The notes: generated by a model not told the origin, from the letters alone. A stretch of DNA of 64,000 bases from Thiofilum flexile DSM 14609 (GCF_000380185.1 NZ_KB904753.1:1-64000), one strand, 5' to 3'. Counted from the stretch's first letter, positions 46,424-56,607 are shown. Numbers and translations: made by a program.

Positions 46424-47035
46424 ATGGCTTGTGATCATCATGATTGTAGTACCGAGGCAGTACCCGATGAGCGCTATCGTAAGGTGCTGTGGGTCGCGTT
46501 GATTATTAATGCCCTCATGTTTGGGGTAGAAATTATTTACGGTCTTAAGGCCAATTCGTCCGCTTTACTAGCTGACTCACTCGACTTCTTGGGCGATGCG
46601 GCGAATTACGGCATTAGCCTATGGGTATTAGGTATGGCGACTCTAGTACGCGCCCGCGCATCGTTGATTAAAGCCTCGACCATGGCGCTGTTTGGCGTGT
46701 GGGTATTAGGCGATGCACTATGGGGATTGATGAATAATAGTGTGCCAGAGGCTACCACCATGGGAGTAGTCGGTGTGCTAGCACTCATTGCCAATGTGAC
46801 CGTGGCAGTTATGCTGTATGCATGGCGCGAAGGTGATAGCAATATGCGTAGCGTGTGGCTATGCAGCCGCAATGATGCCATTGGTAATATTGCGGTTATG
46901 TTGGCAGCCTTAGGGGTATTAGGTACACAATCTGGTTTGCCTGATTTTATGGTCGCGGTCGTCATGGCTAGTCTAGCTTTGAGCGCCTCCTATCAAATTA
47001 TTAAACAAGCGCGTAGTGAGCTAGCTCAAGGATGA
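46424..47035 (+). CDS. Cation diffusion facilitator-type metal efflux transporter
   Basis: The 203-residue protein has six hydrophobic spans. It carries the CDF blocks SALLADSLDFLGDAANY in TM2 and SRNDAIGNIAVMLAALG in TM5, with metal-binding Asp residues. The N-terminus has His/Cys (CDHHDCS). The usual cytoplasmic C-terminal domain is missing, so the protein is short for the family. ATG 46424 follows AGGAG. The divergent MerR and its operator support a heavy-metal efflux role. Confidence 0.9.
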   Translation: MACDHHDCSTEAVPDERYRKVLWVALIINALMFGVEIIYGLKANSSALLADSLDFLGDAANYGISLWVLGMATLVRARASLIKASTMALFGVWVLGDALWGLMNNSVPEATTMGVVGVLALIANVTVAVMLYAWREGDSNMRSVWLCSRNDAIGNIAVMLAALGVLGTQSGLPDFMVAVVMASLALSASYQIIKQARSELAQG

Positions 47036-47250
47036 TGGGGGTAGTAGCTTGTTATTATCTGAACCGTAGCAATAGTGGGGCAAAAATAGCGAGTTGTTTT
47101 TATGTAAAAAACGCCGATAACCTAATCATTAATTAATTAAATTTATAGAACACCTTGTGTTTTTATGGTTTTTATTTGACTATATAAGGCATAAAATAAT
47201 ATATGTATCAAACGATAGTTGAATATAAAAAATAAATAACAGGTTGATTT

Positions 47251-50200
47251 ATGTCTAAAATATTTGAGCTACTCAAGCTAAAAAATATATCATCTACCTA
47301 CCCTCCCACATTACTAAAACTGATCATAGCTATATTATTGTTCAGTTTCGGAAATATCGCTCAGGCGACTATGGTGGTAGAGACCTGCGGTAGTATGGAT
47401 TTATCGACGACCGCCAATCCTGCTCCTTGGACAGGTACTCCCATAACTTCAACCGTGACTAAAGTGAATGCCGGACAAAATGTGAAAGCCTGTTCGGCAT
47501 ATAACTTCGGGAAAGTGAATGCCACCATACTCGGTTTTGGTACTGCTGATCAGGTTTCCCCCGGCGGAACTGGATATCAATACTTAATGGACTTTAATCA
47601 ACCGGTACATGGTTTGAACTTTAAACTATCCGCTTTGGTTAAAACAGGATTAATTAATGGCATATATGGCTATGGTGAGTCTGTTAAATTAGTCATTAAT
47701 TTATCAAGTGGAGGCACCTATACATTACAAGCCGCTAATGTGAGTAATATGACGGGGTTGTCGCGTTCGGGCAATAATTTTGCTGCGACGACAATGACGA
47801 ATGGAAGTGTAGACATTTCTTTGCCTACTACCGTGTCGGTGAGTTCTATCCGGTTTGAAATGTATGATACTGAGCTGAGTTCTGCTAACTGGTTCTGTGG
47901 TAGTGCGGCATCTAATGGTATGTGGTTTACGGGTACTAATGCTTGTACTAATACGACGGTTCAAATTGATAAATCAGATGCGCCCATTACAGGTGTAAGT
48001 GCTAATGGGACAGGTACGAATAGCTATGGTGAAACACTTCATCAAATCGTGCCCGGTATCTTATTAGGTGCTGCTATCGATGATGATACGGCAAGCCTTG
48101 CTAGTATCGGAGCTACTGGTGATGGTAGCGATGACGATGGTATTGTTTTCCCCGTATTGAAGCAGGGACAAACCGCTACGATTACGGCAACCGTCGCAGG
48201 CGCTGGTGGCTTTTTGCAAGGTTGGATCGATTGGAATGGCAATGGAGTGTGGGAGGCTAGTGAGCAAGTCGCTGTCAATATACAAGATAATGCTACGGGC
48301 GATACTAACGCTGCAACGGGTGTGATCAGTTTTAATGTCAATGTACCTACTAATGCCGTTACTACTCAGACCTATGCTCGCTTTAGATGGTCAACCACTA
48401 CAGATCTTAATAGTGTCAGTAATGCGAGTAATGGTGAGGTGGAGGATTATGCTGTCACCGTATTAATAGGCAATAGAGCGCCTGTGATTACGAGTAATGG
48501 GGGGGGTGATACCGCCGCTATTAGTGTGCCAGAAAACCAAACCGCAGTAACAACGGTAACAGCCACCGATGCGGATGGGGACACCTTAACCTATAGCATT
48601 ACAGGTGGAGCTGATGCGGCTAAGTTCACCATTAATAGTAGTACGGGTGTCTTACAATTTGTCTCAGCTCCCGATTATGAGGCTCCCACCGATGCTGGGG
48701 CTAATAATGTTTATGATGTTCAAGTGACTGTATCCGATGGCAAAGGTGGCACAGATATGCAGGCCATTGCTGTAACAGTGACTAATCTGCCTGAGCTGCC
48801 TGTTATTGGGGGAACTCCGAGCTGTACGGCTACCGGGGGTACTGATGTCATTTTTCTCTTGGATAACTCAGGCTCTGTCCTTGCTGCAGAATATACTGAA
48901 TATGCCGCAACGGTGGTGAGTATTGGTAATGCGCTGCGTACTGCTAATCCAGCCACCCGTATTGCTGTCGCTCATTTTGCAGGCCCCGTTGCTGGTGGTA
49001 GTGTACTCTTAGCCAATTATGGACAGTATCTCTCTCTAGAGCGAGACTTCTCAACGGCGGCACTCTCCTCACCTGTACGCCAATTTCCCAGCATTTATAA
49101 TTATACTGAGGACAACCTAGCGGGCGCTGTGAATCAGTTGAGCTATGCGCTTGACGGCAATGCCAGCACCACCTCAAGTTTTATTCTAAGCCCCCTCAAG
49201 GAGCTGAGCCGTGATTTAAGTCGCCCCTTACAAATCGTCATTTTCACCGATGCCTATCGAGACGGGTCTGTTGCTGGTTCTTCTATGATTGATGGCGTGG
49301 GGTATGGCTACGAGCCGAATGATGGGTCAAATTTTACTATCTACAATCTATTAAAAGCCCAAGGTGTTAAGTTTTCAATGGTATCGCTTACGCTACCTAA
49401 TGGAAGCACAGCAGATGAGCGTGATGGCGCGGCTGCAGCCATTGCCTCTGTCGGTGGTTCTTGGAGTGGTATTATAGAAAGTAATCCTTCTGATCCTGAT
49501 GGATCTAAGACTAGCCCTAGACGCTATGAAACCTCCTCTACCTTCACTCTTTCTGCGGCACAAATTAGTAATTTCGTAACGCCGATCGCTAATGTCTGCC
49601 CTATTGCACCGGCTAATAGAGCGCCTGTGATTACCAGTAATGGCGGAGGAAATACAGCAAGTATTACCTTAGCAGAGGGAACACAAACGGTTACAACAGT
49701 AACAGCAACCGATGCCGATAATGATGTGCTCACTTATAGCATTAGTGGGGGAGTGGATGCAGCACGCTTTAGTATTCAAGCGAGTACGGGTGTTTTAACC
49801 TTTATCACTCCGCCTGATTTTGAAGCGCCAACCGATAGTGATGGTAATAATAGCTATCTAGTGACGGTATCGGTGAGCGATGGTAAGGGCGGGGTGGATA
49901 CCCAAGTGCTTACGATTACGGTCACCAATACACCAGAAGGTGTGAGCCTCTCCGTCATGGGGTTATTACAAGGCCCTTATGATTCTGTGAGCACACTAAT
50001 GAATGATAGTCTGCGTGTACTGAATCTTATCCCTACTACACAGCCTTATAGTCGTTATACTGCTTTCAATTACACAGGAAATGAAGTGGTTAGTAGTACT
50101 CGTCTAGCCGTCACAGGTGCTTCTGCTATTGTAGACTGGGTGATAATCGAGTTACGTGATGCGACTAATCCTAGTACTATTGTGGCACAAAAGGCGGGAC

Positions 50201-50718
50201 TATTGACGCGTGAAGGACTCGTGCTGAATCCAAGCAATGATAGTGCACAATGGCTCATATCAGCAGTCAATGATGGGTCTTACTATGTGGTATTGCGCCA
50301 TCGTAATCATTTAGCGGTGATGACTAAAGCGCCTATTGCGATGAGTTTGACTCTAAATAGCGTGGTAGATTTCCGTTTAAGCTCGACACCGACCTATGGC
50401 GCACAAGCGCAATTAATGGCTGGTAGCAAAGCAGTAATGTGGGCGGGTAATGCTAATTTAGATAAAAATATTATCGTTAATGGCCCCAATAATGATGTGA
50501 GTCCGGTGTTATCCAATGTTTTACTAGCCGAGGGTAATACCTTATTTAATGCAAATTATGTGTACCAAGCCTATTCCAATTCCGATATTAATATGGATGG
50601 AGTGACTATTTTTGCAGGCCCTGGTAATGAGTTAAATATTGCTACGGGCAATATTATTCTACACCCCACTAATACGACATTATCTGGCAACTATGTGATA
50701 TTGGGTACGGTGCCTTAA
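47251..50718 (+). CDS. Large secreted protein: GEVED, cadherin-like, VWA and shared C-terminal module
   Basis: The 1155-residue product has a signal peptide (LLKLIIAILLFSFGNIAQA). Residues 260-405 hold a GEVED domain (WIDWNGNGVWEASEQV, NGEVEDYAV). A cadherin-like repeat at about 407-512 (NRAPVITSNGGG) is followed by a VWA domain from about 528 with MIDAS motif DNSGS. A second cadherin-like repeat at 788-893 nearly duplicates the first. Residues 897-1155 match the C-terminus of the protein at 14040-17024 (HRNHLAVMT, MWAGNANLDKN, TIFAGPGNELN). It is probably an adhesion or surface protein. Its function is unknown. Confidence 0.8.
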   Translation: MSKIFELLKLKNISSTYPPTLLKLIIAILLFSFGNIAQATMVVETCGSMDLSTTANPAPWTGTPITSTVTKVNAGQNVKACSAYNFGKVNATILGFGTADQVSPGGTGYQYLMDFNQPVHGLNFKLSALVKTGLINGIYGYGESVKLVINLSSGGTYTLQAANVSNMTGLSRSGNNFAATTMTNGSVDISLPTTVSVSSIRFEMYDTELSSANWFCGSAASNGMWFTGTNACTNTTVQIDKSDAPITGVSANGTGTNSYGETLHQIVPGILLGAAIDDDTASLASIGATGDGSDDDGIVFPVLKQGQTATITATVAGAGGFLQGWIDWNGNGVWEASEQVAVNIQDNATGDTNAATGVISFNVNVPTNAVTTQTYARFRWSTTTDLNSVSNASNGEVEDYAVTVLIGNRAPVITSNGGGDTAAISVPENQTAVTTVTATDADGDTLTYSITGGADAAKFTINSSTGVLQFVSAPDYEAPTDAGANNVYDVQVTVSDGKGGTDMQAIAVTVTNLPELPVIGGTPSCTATGGTDVIFLLDNSGSVLAAEYTEYAATVVSIGNALRTANPATRIAVAHFAGPVAGGSVLLANYGQYLSLERDFSTAALSSPVRQFPSIYNYTEDNLAGAVNQLSYALDGNASTTSSFILSPLKELSRDLSRPLQIVIFTDAYRDGSVAGSSMIDGVGYGYEPNDGSNFTIYNLLKAQGVKFSMVSLTLPNGSTADERDGAAAAIASVGGSWSGIIESNPSDPDGSKTSPRRYETSSTFTLSAAQISNFVTPIANVCPIAPANRAPVITSNGGGNTASITLAEGTQTVTTVTATDADNDVLTYSISGGVDAARFSIQASTGVLTFITPPDFEAPTDSDGNNSYLVTVSVSDGKGGVDTQVLTITVTNTPEGVSLSVMGLLQGPYDSVSTLMNDSLRVLNLIPTTQPYSRYTAFNYTGNEVVSSTRLAVTGASAIVDWVIIELRDATNPSTIVAQKAGLLTREGLVLNPSNDSAQWLISAVNDGSYYVVLRHRNHLAVMTKAPIAMSLTLNSVVDFRLSSTPTYGAQAQLMAGSKAVMWAGNANLDKNIIVNGPNNDVSPVLSNVLLAEGNTLFNANYVYQAYSNSDINMDGVTIFAGPGNELNIATGNIILHPTNTTLSGNYVILGTVP

Positions 50719-50754
50719 CAGTAAAACATCGTTTAAACTAGTCAGAAATACTTC

Positions 50755-50783
50755 AGTCCCCCATAGTAGCTATGGGGGACTTT
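50755..50783 (+). terminator. Terminator after the large secreted protein gene
   Basis: AGTCCCCCATAG (50755-50766) pairs perfectly with CTATGGGGGACT (50770-50781) across a 3-base loop. Confidence 0.7.
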
Positions 50784-50883
50784 GCTAGAGCGTCGTAATG
50801 CCGAATAATACACCCCTGTCGCCAAGACTACTCCAGAAATACCACCTTACTTTTACTCCAGTCTCTAGAGGTCAGTAGTAACC

Positions 50884-51834
50884 ATGTCTGAATTTGATAT
50901 TATAAAGCGTTATTTTCACTGGGAAAGTAATGACTCTGCGCTTGTAGTCGGTAATGGGGATGATAGTGCTTTAGTACAAGTACCAGCAGGGTTTGAGCTA
51001 GCCGTAGCGGTGGATACTTCCAATAGCGGTGTCCATTTTCCGGTGGCAACGCCTGCTGATGCAGTAGGCTATAAATCATTAGCGGTCAATATTAGTGATA
51101 TGGCTGCTATGGGAGCTACCGCGCGTTGGTTTACCTTATCACTTTCTTTGCCAGAGGTGGATGAGGCTTGGTTACAAGGATTTAGTACAGGTTTAAAAAC
51201 CATAGCTGATGCACATCAGCTCAGTTTGATTGGAGGGGATACCACACGGGGTGCGCTTAGTATTAGCATACAAATCTTGGGTCTAGCCCCTCAAGGTACA
51301 CGGTTGCTACGTTCTAAGGCTCAGGTGGGGGATGTGGTATGTGTCACGGGGTTTTTAGGGGATGCAGCGGCGGGTTTGGCGCTCTTGCAGGAGCGTTTGA
51401 GTTTGCCGGAGGCAGCAGCTCATTATTGTATGGAGCGTCTCAATTATCCTACGGCTCGCACAGCAGCGGTTGATTTTCTGATTCAACATGCTCATGCCTG
51501 TATTGATATATCCGATGGCTTAGTGAGCGAGGCTTGGCATTTAGCGCGGCAATCTCAAGTGACGATTGAATTAGACGCAACATGCTTGCCCTATTCAGAG
51601 GCATTAAAGCCATTGCCTTTAGCGCAACGTCAAGCCTTTGCTTTAGCGGGAGGGGATGATTATGAGTTGTTGTTTACCCTACCATCTGAAAAAATATACC
51701 TTTTAGATCAGTATTTTAGTGCTATTCATCTACCAGTCACCCTGATTGGTTTAATAAGTGAAGCCAAGCCCGCTGTGCGGGTACATGGTGCTGAGAACTT
51801 TCAGACAAGTGGATACGATCATTTCAAATACTGA
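50884..51834 (+). CDS. thiL: Thiamine-monophosphate kinase
   Basis: ThiL phosphorylates thiamine monophosphate to the active diphosphate with ATP. The 316-residue product has the N-terminal GNGDDSALV, the Mg-binding VDTSNSGVHF and AVNISDMAAMGA stretch, and IGGDTTRG. C-terminal blocks CIDISDGLVSEAWHL and LAGGDDYELLFTLP are typical. It belongs to the PurM-like fold. Confidence 0.95.
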   Translation: MSEFDIIKRYFHWESNDSALVVGNGDDSALVQVPAGFELAVAVDTSNSGVHFPVATPADAVGYKSLAVNISDMAAMGATARWFTLSLSLPEVDEAWLQGFSTGLKTIADAHQLSLIGGDTTRGALSISIQILGLAPQGTRLLRSKAQVGDVVCVTGFLGDAAAGLALLQERLSLPEAAAHYCMERLNYPTARTAAVDFLIQHAHACIDISDGLVSEAWHLARQSQVTIELDATCLPYSEALKPLPLAQRQAFALAGGDDYELLFTLPSEKIYLLDQYFSAIHLPVTLIGLISEAKPAVRVHGAENFQTSGYDHFKY

Positions 51835-51909
51835 GCTTGTGCAAAGAACTCTGCCCTAATAATATAGTCTTATAAAGTGATAACTAAATAAAATAAGGGC
51901 TTAAAATAT

Positions 51910-52728
51910 ATGACTAGTCAATTAAAGGTAGGCGTATTAGTAACGCTGATGGCGCTAACCCTAAGTGCTTGTTCTACCGCACCTATAGAGGAAATGGATA
52001 CTAATGCCGTTGCCTCTATTCCAGAATCTGGGCCATTGGTTCAAGGCAGTAATACCTCTACAGTAGCCACGACAACGATCACAACAGTACAGCCGCAGCA
52101 ACCTAACTATAATACTCAGACTCAGTATCAACCTAATTATACGGCTAATACTTATGTGCCCGCACCGGCCTATACGCCGCCGGCACAGTCTCAATCCCAA
52201 TATCAAGCGGCAACACAAGGCTATGATGATGGGGGCAGCACTAGCTATGAGGATACTACTCCGGTAGCGAATTATGGCACTAATAGCACGACTAACTATG
52301 GTAGCATTACTAATTATGATACCAGCAGTACGAATACCGCTAGCAATACCAGCAGCAATAGTGGTTCCTATGATATGTATGACAATTATGGTCGCCCTAA
52401 AGCACAAGCTAAACCACAATATGATTACTCAGGTTCCGAAGGTTATCCTGACAGCTATTCAGATAGTGGTTCAGGAGGTGGTGGCTCTAGTTCTTCTGGT
52501 AGTGCCAGTGGTTCGCATGCAGTACAGGTACTAGCAACGGGTAATAGCAGCAAAGCGCAGAGTATGCGTAGTCAAATGCAAGCAGTAGGCCTCAGTGCGG
52601 TAGTGGATAATGTGGGCGGCCTCTATAAAGTACGCGTCCCTTTTGCTAGCCGCGATCAAGCCAGTGCTAATTTAGCTCGAATTCGTAGTCTATCTGGCGA
52701 GTCTGGCGCATTCATTACCACTCGCTAA
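51910..52728 (+). CDS. SPOR-domain lipoprotein with a low-complexity linker
   Basis: The 272-residue product has lipobox LSAC near residue 21. A Tyr/Asn/Thr/Ser-rich linker at about 35-195 contains YNTQTQYQPNY and NYGTNSTTNYG. A C-terminal SPOR domain from about residue 200 (HAVQVLATGNSSKAQSMRSQ, LYKVRVPFASRDQASANLARI) binds denuded peptidoglycan. It likely acts at the septum or in cell-wall stress. RlpA has a different central domain, so this is not RlpA proper. Confidence 0.85.
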   Translation: MTSQLKVGVLVTLMALTLSACSTAPIEEMDTNAVASIPESGPLVQGSNTSTVATTTITTVQPQQPNYNTQTQYQPNYTANTYVPAPAYTPPAQSQSQYQAATQGYDDGGSTSYEDTTPVANYGTNSTTNYGSITNYDTSSTNTASNTSSNSGSYDMYDNYGRPKAQAKPQYDYSGSEGYPDSYSDSGSGGGGSSSSGSASGSHAVQVLATGNSSKAQSMRSQMQAVGLSAVVDNVGGLYKVRVPFASRDQASANLARIRSLSGESGAFITTR

Positions 52729-52758
52729 TTCAACGTTGATGATGTAGCTTTGTGAGCA

Positions 52759-52789
52759 AAGCCCAATCTGGTGAAGGTTGGGCTTTTTT
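52759..52789 (+). terminator. Terminator after the SPOR lipoprotein gene
   Basis: AAGCCCAA (52759-52766) pairs with TTGGGCTT (52778-52785), followed by TTTT. Confidence 0.8.
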
Positions 52790-52882
52790 GTATATAACTC
52801 CATCAAGCCCCCACAAAGTATTTTAGAGTTGTCTCAGGTGTAATGGGCTTCTAAACTAAGCTAAAATCACCGAGCTAGCCCC

Positions 52883-53585
52883 ATGAATCTTAAAGTCCCC
52901 TACGGCGAAAGCAATTTTCAAAAAGTCATTACGGGTGGCTTTGTCTATATTGATAAAACCCACTACATCCCACAGCTTGAAGCAACAGGTAGCCACTTAT
53001 TTTTACTGCGCCCGCGTCGCTTTGGTAAGAGCCTATTTCTATCGATGTTGGAGTATTACTACGATATCGCCTATAAAAATGAATTCTCAACCTTATTCGG
53101 GCAGTTAGCCATTGGGCAAAGTCCTACCCCTGCGTGTAATAGCTATCAAGTATTGTTCATGGATTTTAGCGGTATTGATACTGATGGTGGGCATGAGGCT
53201 ATTTTTCAGCGTTTTAGCAGTAAGCTTGAAATGCACTTGCAAACTTTTTTGCGTCGCTATGCCTACCCGGATAGTTATCAAATAGCTTTAAAGGACAAAG
53301 GTTCTCCAGCCGATAAAATGCAACAATTTGTTGAATTACTAGGAGAGCAAAAGTTTCTACTTCTGAGAAATGATGCGAGTCTTACAATTACTCTCCAACC
53401 TTGATGCAATGGCTATGGATGAAAAGCATGTTAAGGCGCTATTACTGACGCTGTTGTATCAAACTCAAATCTATTTTGCGCAAAGTGAGCGCGAACTCAA
53501 TCGTAAATACCCCGATATTCTACTACTTGAGCGTAATCCGATAGCCTTACCCTATGAACATCTTAGCCCATCAATAGTTGAGTAA
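52883..53585 (+). pseudogene. AAA-ATPase-like/PD-(D/E)XK protein gene with an internal deletion
   Basis: The N-terminal part begins MNLKVPYGESNFQKVITGGF and has FLLRPRRFGKSLFLSMLEYY, the start and Walker-like region of AAA-ATPase_like proteins. After MQQFVELLGEQK near 53352 it loses phase. The second frame, 53380-53585, reads DEKHVKALLLTLLYQTQIYF and KYPDILLLERNP, which is the C-terminal PD-(D/E)XK nuclease domain of the same family. Around 250 residues between are missing, and the end is cut short. It is a decayed copy of a commonly duplicated family. Confidence 0.7.
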
Positions 53586-53776
53586 AAGTAAGCAGGTATT
53601 GCTTTCGTAGCTGTTGTAAATACATCCTTGCTGTCAAAACGGCGGAATTATCTGTTTAATTTTGTCTATTTTCTGAATAGTCTGCTAAGAATTGTTGAGT
53701 CTAGGCAAGGTAGAGGTGCCGTGAGTGAGAAGCTTTGTTATAGTGCAGCGTCGGATTTGCTGGGACGTTTATAGGC

Positions 53777-54406
53777 GTGATACATCAACCTCCTCGTTTT
53801 ATTGGTATTTGTGGTGGTAGCGGCAGTGGCAAGAGTACATTAGCGCAAGCAGTGGTGAGCCATTCATTAAAACCTACTACCTTGATTAGTTTAGACTCTT
53901 ATTATCATTGTAAAAGTAATATCCCTAGTACTTTACGCGGTAATTATGATCACCCTGATACGATTGATACTCCGCTCTTAAGTGAGCATTTACAGTCCCT
54001 ACGTCAGGGAAGAGCGGTGGATTTACCCCATTATGATTTCACTATTCATGATCGTAGTGAGCATACTCAGGTACTATTACCCACGCCCATTATTATTTTG
54101 GATGGTATTTTATTATTTGCGTTGCCCACGGTGATGAAGCATTTAGATTTATCGATTTATGTGGATACTCCTTCGGATATTCGTTTAGCACGCCGCATTC
54201 AGCGCGATACCCGCGAACGTGGACGGACAGTGGATGACATTTTAGAGCAATACTTTGCAACCGTGCGCCCGATGCACGAGTGTTATGTCGAGCCGTATCG
54301 ATTACAGGCTGATGTGATTGTAGCCGGTGATGGAGAGCTAGAGGTCGATACCGTTTTGGCTGCCATACACAGTTGCTTACATGCAACAACGTCCGTTTAT
54401 TTCTAA
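53777..54406 (+). CDS. Uridine kinase-like P-loop kinase
   Basis: The 209-residue protein is of the uridine kinase (Udk/PRK-like) family. It has Walker A GGSGSGKST, DSYYHCKSNIPSTLRGNYDHP, and VDLPHYDFTIHDRSEHT. The lid-like RLARRIQRDTRERGR and PMHECYVEPYR are standard. The likely reaction is uridine or cytidine plus ATP to the monophosphate. The start is a GTG at 53777. A phosphoribulokinase relative cannot be fully excluded, but the length favours Udk. Confidence 0.85.
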   Translation: MIHQPPRFIGICGGSGSGKSTLAQAVVSHSLKPTTLISLDSYYHCKSNIPSTLRGNYDHPDTIDTPLLSEHLQSLRQGRAVDLPHYDFTIHDRSEHTQVLLPTPIIILDGILLFALPTVMKHLDLSIYVDTPSDIRLARRIQRDTRERGRTVDDILEQYFATVRPMHECYVEPYRLQADVIVAGDGELEVDTVLAAIHSCLHATTSVYF

Positions 54407-54435
54407 GTCCCACCCTTAAAAGAGCATGGATAAGA

Positions 54436-55515
54436 ATGAATCTTAAAAATATTAAATTCAATTGGCATTGGCTAGTCGCCTTACTCACTCTCGGAGTGTT
54501 TGTTTTAGCGATTAGCAGTTTGTATCACATGCTGCATGATTTAGATGTTCGCGCGGTTAAAGAAGCGGTGAAGGCGATTCCTGTAAGCCATTTATTAGGC
54601 GGCTTAGCGATCGTAGGGGTGGGCTATTGGATTTTGGCTCTTTATGACTCCTTAGCCTTGCGTTATTTAAAGCTGAGTGTACCTAATTCAAAAGTAGTCT
54701 TTACCTCATTAACCGCTTATGCTGTAGGGCATAGTGTGGGGCTTGCCATTGTATCAGCAGGATCGGTGCGTTATCGGCTGTATTCGGCGGTTGGTTTAAC
54801 ACCGCTGCAAATTGCCGCTGTGATGGTGCTGGTCTCGGTAACTTTCACCTTCGGGATTAGTTTTATGGCTGGGGTGGTCTTGCTGTTGCGCCCGGAAATG
54901 ATGAGCCATATGTTTGATCAAATGTTGGGTTGGCACTTAGCCGTCGGTTTAGTGCAAACTTTGGGTGGTTTATTAGTTGCGGGGATTATTGGGTTAGCAC
55001 TTTGGGCGGGGCCAGTAGGTCGACGCTTACAATGGCGACAATGGTATGTGGATATGCCGTCCTCGCGTATGCTCTTGATGCAAACCGGCGCATCTGTGCT
55101 GGATATTATCACCGTAGCCTTAGCCCTATATATTTTATTACCGTCTGGTGTGAGCTATATCGAAACCCTAACTGCTTTTGTGATGTCGATGGTGATTGGT
55201 ATTTTAAGCCATGTGCCGGGGGGGCTAGGGGTCTTTGAAGTAGTGATGCTCAATACCCTAACTCAACTCCCTAAGGCTGAGCTAGCGGCTACTTTATTAA
55301 TATTTCGTATTTTTTATTATTTACTACCTTTCGGGATTGCGCTGTTATTGCTATTGGTTAATGAGGGGATTCAACAGCGGGACTGGATTAAAAACAGTTA
55401 TCAATCCTTGCATCAACGTCTCAAGCCTTATTTGCCAGATATGCTCTTAGCTATCATAGTTGTAGTGGTAGGTTTGGTGATTTTAATATCCTTTGCTGTA
55501 GCCCATCAGCATTAA
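54436..55515 (+). CDS. UPF0104/lysylphosphatidylglycerol synthase-like membrane protein
   Basis: The 359-residue protein has about eight hydrophobic spans. It shows the LPG synthase TM-region pattern SLTAYAVGHSVGLAIVSAGS, VRYRLYSAVGLTPLQIAAV and GILSHVPGGLGVFEVV. The soluble lysyltransferase part is absent, as in UPF0104/YbhN proteins. ATG 54436 gives the family start; the longer frame from 54373 overlaps the kinase gene. It may flip or move a lipid; this is inferred. Confidence 0.85.
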   Translation: MNLKNIKFNWHWLVALLTLGVFVLAISSLYHMLHDLDVRAVKEAVKAIPVSHLLGGLAIVGVGYWILALYDSLALRYLKLSVPNSKVVFTSLTAYAVGHSVGLAIVSAGSVRYRLYSAVGLTPLQIAAVMVLVSVTFTFGISFMAGVVLLLRPEMMSHMFDQMLGWHLAVGLVQTLGGLLVAGIIGLALWAGPVGRRLQWRQWYVDMPSSRMLLMQTGASVLDIITVALALYILLPSGVSYIETLTAFVMSMVIGILSHVPGGLGVFEVVMLNTLTQLPKAELAATLLIFRIFYYLLPFGIALLLLLVNEGIQQRDWIKNSYQSLHQRLKPYLPDMLLAIIVVVVGLVILISFAVAHQH

Positions 55516-55617
55516 GGTGATAAAAAGCGCTTTGAAAGGAATACCTTTATTGTTTAAAAACGATTATAGTTGAACCCCAAGCACGTTCTTGCTAACCATC
55601 CCCAATAAGGAGCAACT

Positions 55618-56607
55618 ATGAAACGCCGCTTGTTAGGTCTAGCTATCTCATTATTATTACCCACCTGGGCTTATAGCGCGGAGATTAGTCCCGCTATTGT
55701 ATATGATTTAGGCACTAAGTTTGACAAATCCTTTAATGAAGGCGTGTCAAATGGCGCTAAACGTTTTACTGAAGACACTAAAGTCGAAGTGCGTGAGTTT
55801 GAGCCTTCCAATGACTCTCAAATCGAACAAGCTATTCGTAAAATGGCTAAACGGGGATCTGATCCCATTGTCTCCGTCGGTTTTAGCCAAGCCAATGCCT
55901 TAGGTGTTGTCGCTAAGGAATTCCCAGATACCAGCTTTACCATTATTGATAGCGTGGTGGATCAGCCCAATGTGCGTTCCGTCACCTTCCGTGAAGAACA
56001 AGGTTCCTTTTTAGTCGGTGCCTTAGCTGCTTTAGCCTCTAAAACGGGGAAAATTGGTTTCGTAGGCGGACAAGATATTGCTTTAATTCGTAAATTTGCC
56101 TGTGGTTATGAGCAAGGGGCAAAATATGTGAATAAAGATATTGAAGTCTTCCAAAATATGACGGGTTCCACGGGTGCCGCTTGGAATAACCCTACCAAAG
56201 GTGGCGAGTTAGCCAAGTCACAATTTGATCGCGGTGCGGATGTGGTGTTTGCCGCAGCAGGTGGCACAGGTATTGGTGTTTATCAAGCCGCTAAAGATAA
56301 TGGCAAATATGCCATTGGTGTGGATTCTAACCAAAACCATTTACACCCAGGCACGATGCTAAGTTCCATGATTAAGCGGGTTGATAATGCAGCTTATGAC
56401 ACCTTTAAGGCCAAAATGGATGGTACTTGGACCTCAGGTATTGTCAGCTTAGGTCTGGCAGAGAAGGGTGTGGGCTGGGCAGTCGATGAGCACAATGAAA
56501 AGATTGTAGAGCCTTTCAAGGAAAAAATGGCAGCGATTGAAGCCGATATTATCGCTGATAAAATTAAAATTCATGACTATATGAAAACGAATAGCTGTGA
56601 GTATTGA
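55618..56607 (+). CDS. BMP-family ABC transporter substrate-binding protein
   Basis: The 329-residue periplasmic protein has a signal peptide ending TWAYSAE. BMP/PnrA-like features are YDLGTKFDKSFNEGVSNGAK, VREFEPSNDSQIEQAIR, FREEQGSFLVGALAAL and IGVDSNQNH. Family members bind purine or other nucleosides. It is the first gene of a four-gene ABC operon and starts after AAGGAG. It overlaps the ATPase gene by 11 bases. Confidence 0.93.
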   Translation: MKRRLLGLAISLLLPTWAYSAEISPAIVYDLGTKFDKSFNEGVSNGAKRFTEDTKVEVREFEPSNDSQIEQAIRKMAKRGSDPIVSVGFSQANALGVVAKEFPDTSFTIIDSVVDQPNVRSVTFREEQGSFLVGALAALASKTGKIGFVGGQDIALIRKFACGYEQGAKYVNKDIEVFQNMTGSTGAAWNNPTKGGELAKSQFDRGADVVFAAAGGTGIGVYQAAKDNGKYAIGVDSNQNHLHPGTMLSSMIKRVDNAAYDTFKAKMDGTWTSGIVSLGLAEKGVGWAVDEHNEKIVEPFKEKMAAIEADIIADKIKIHDYMKTNSCEY

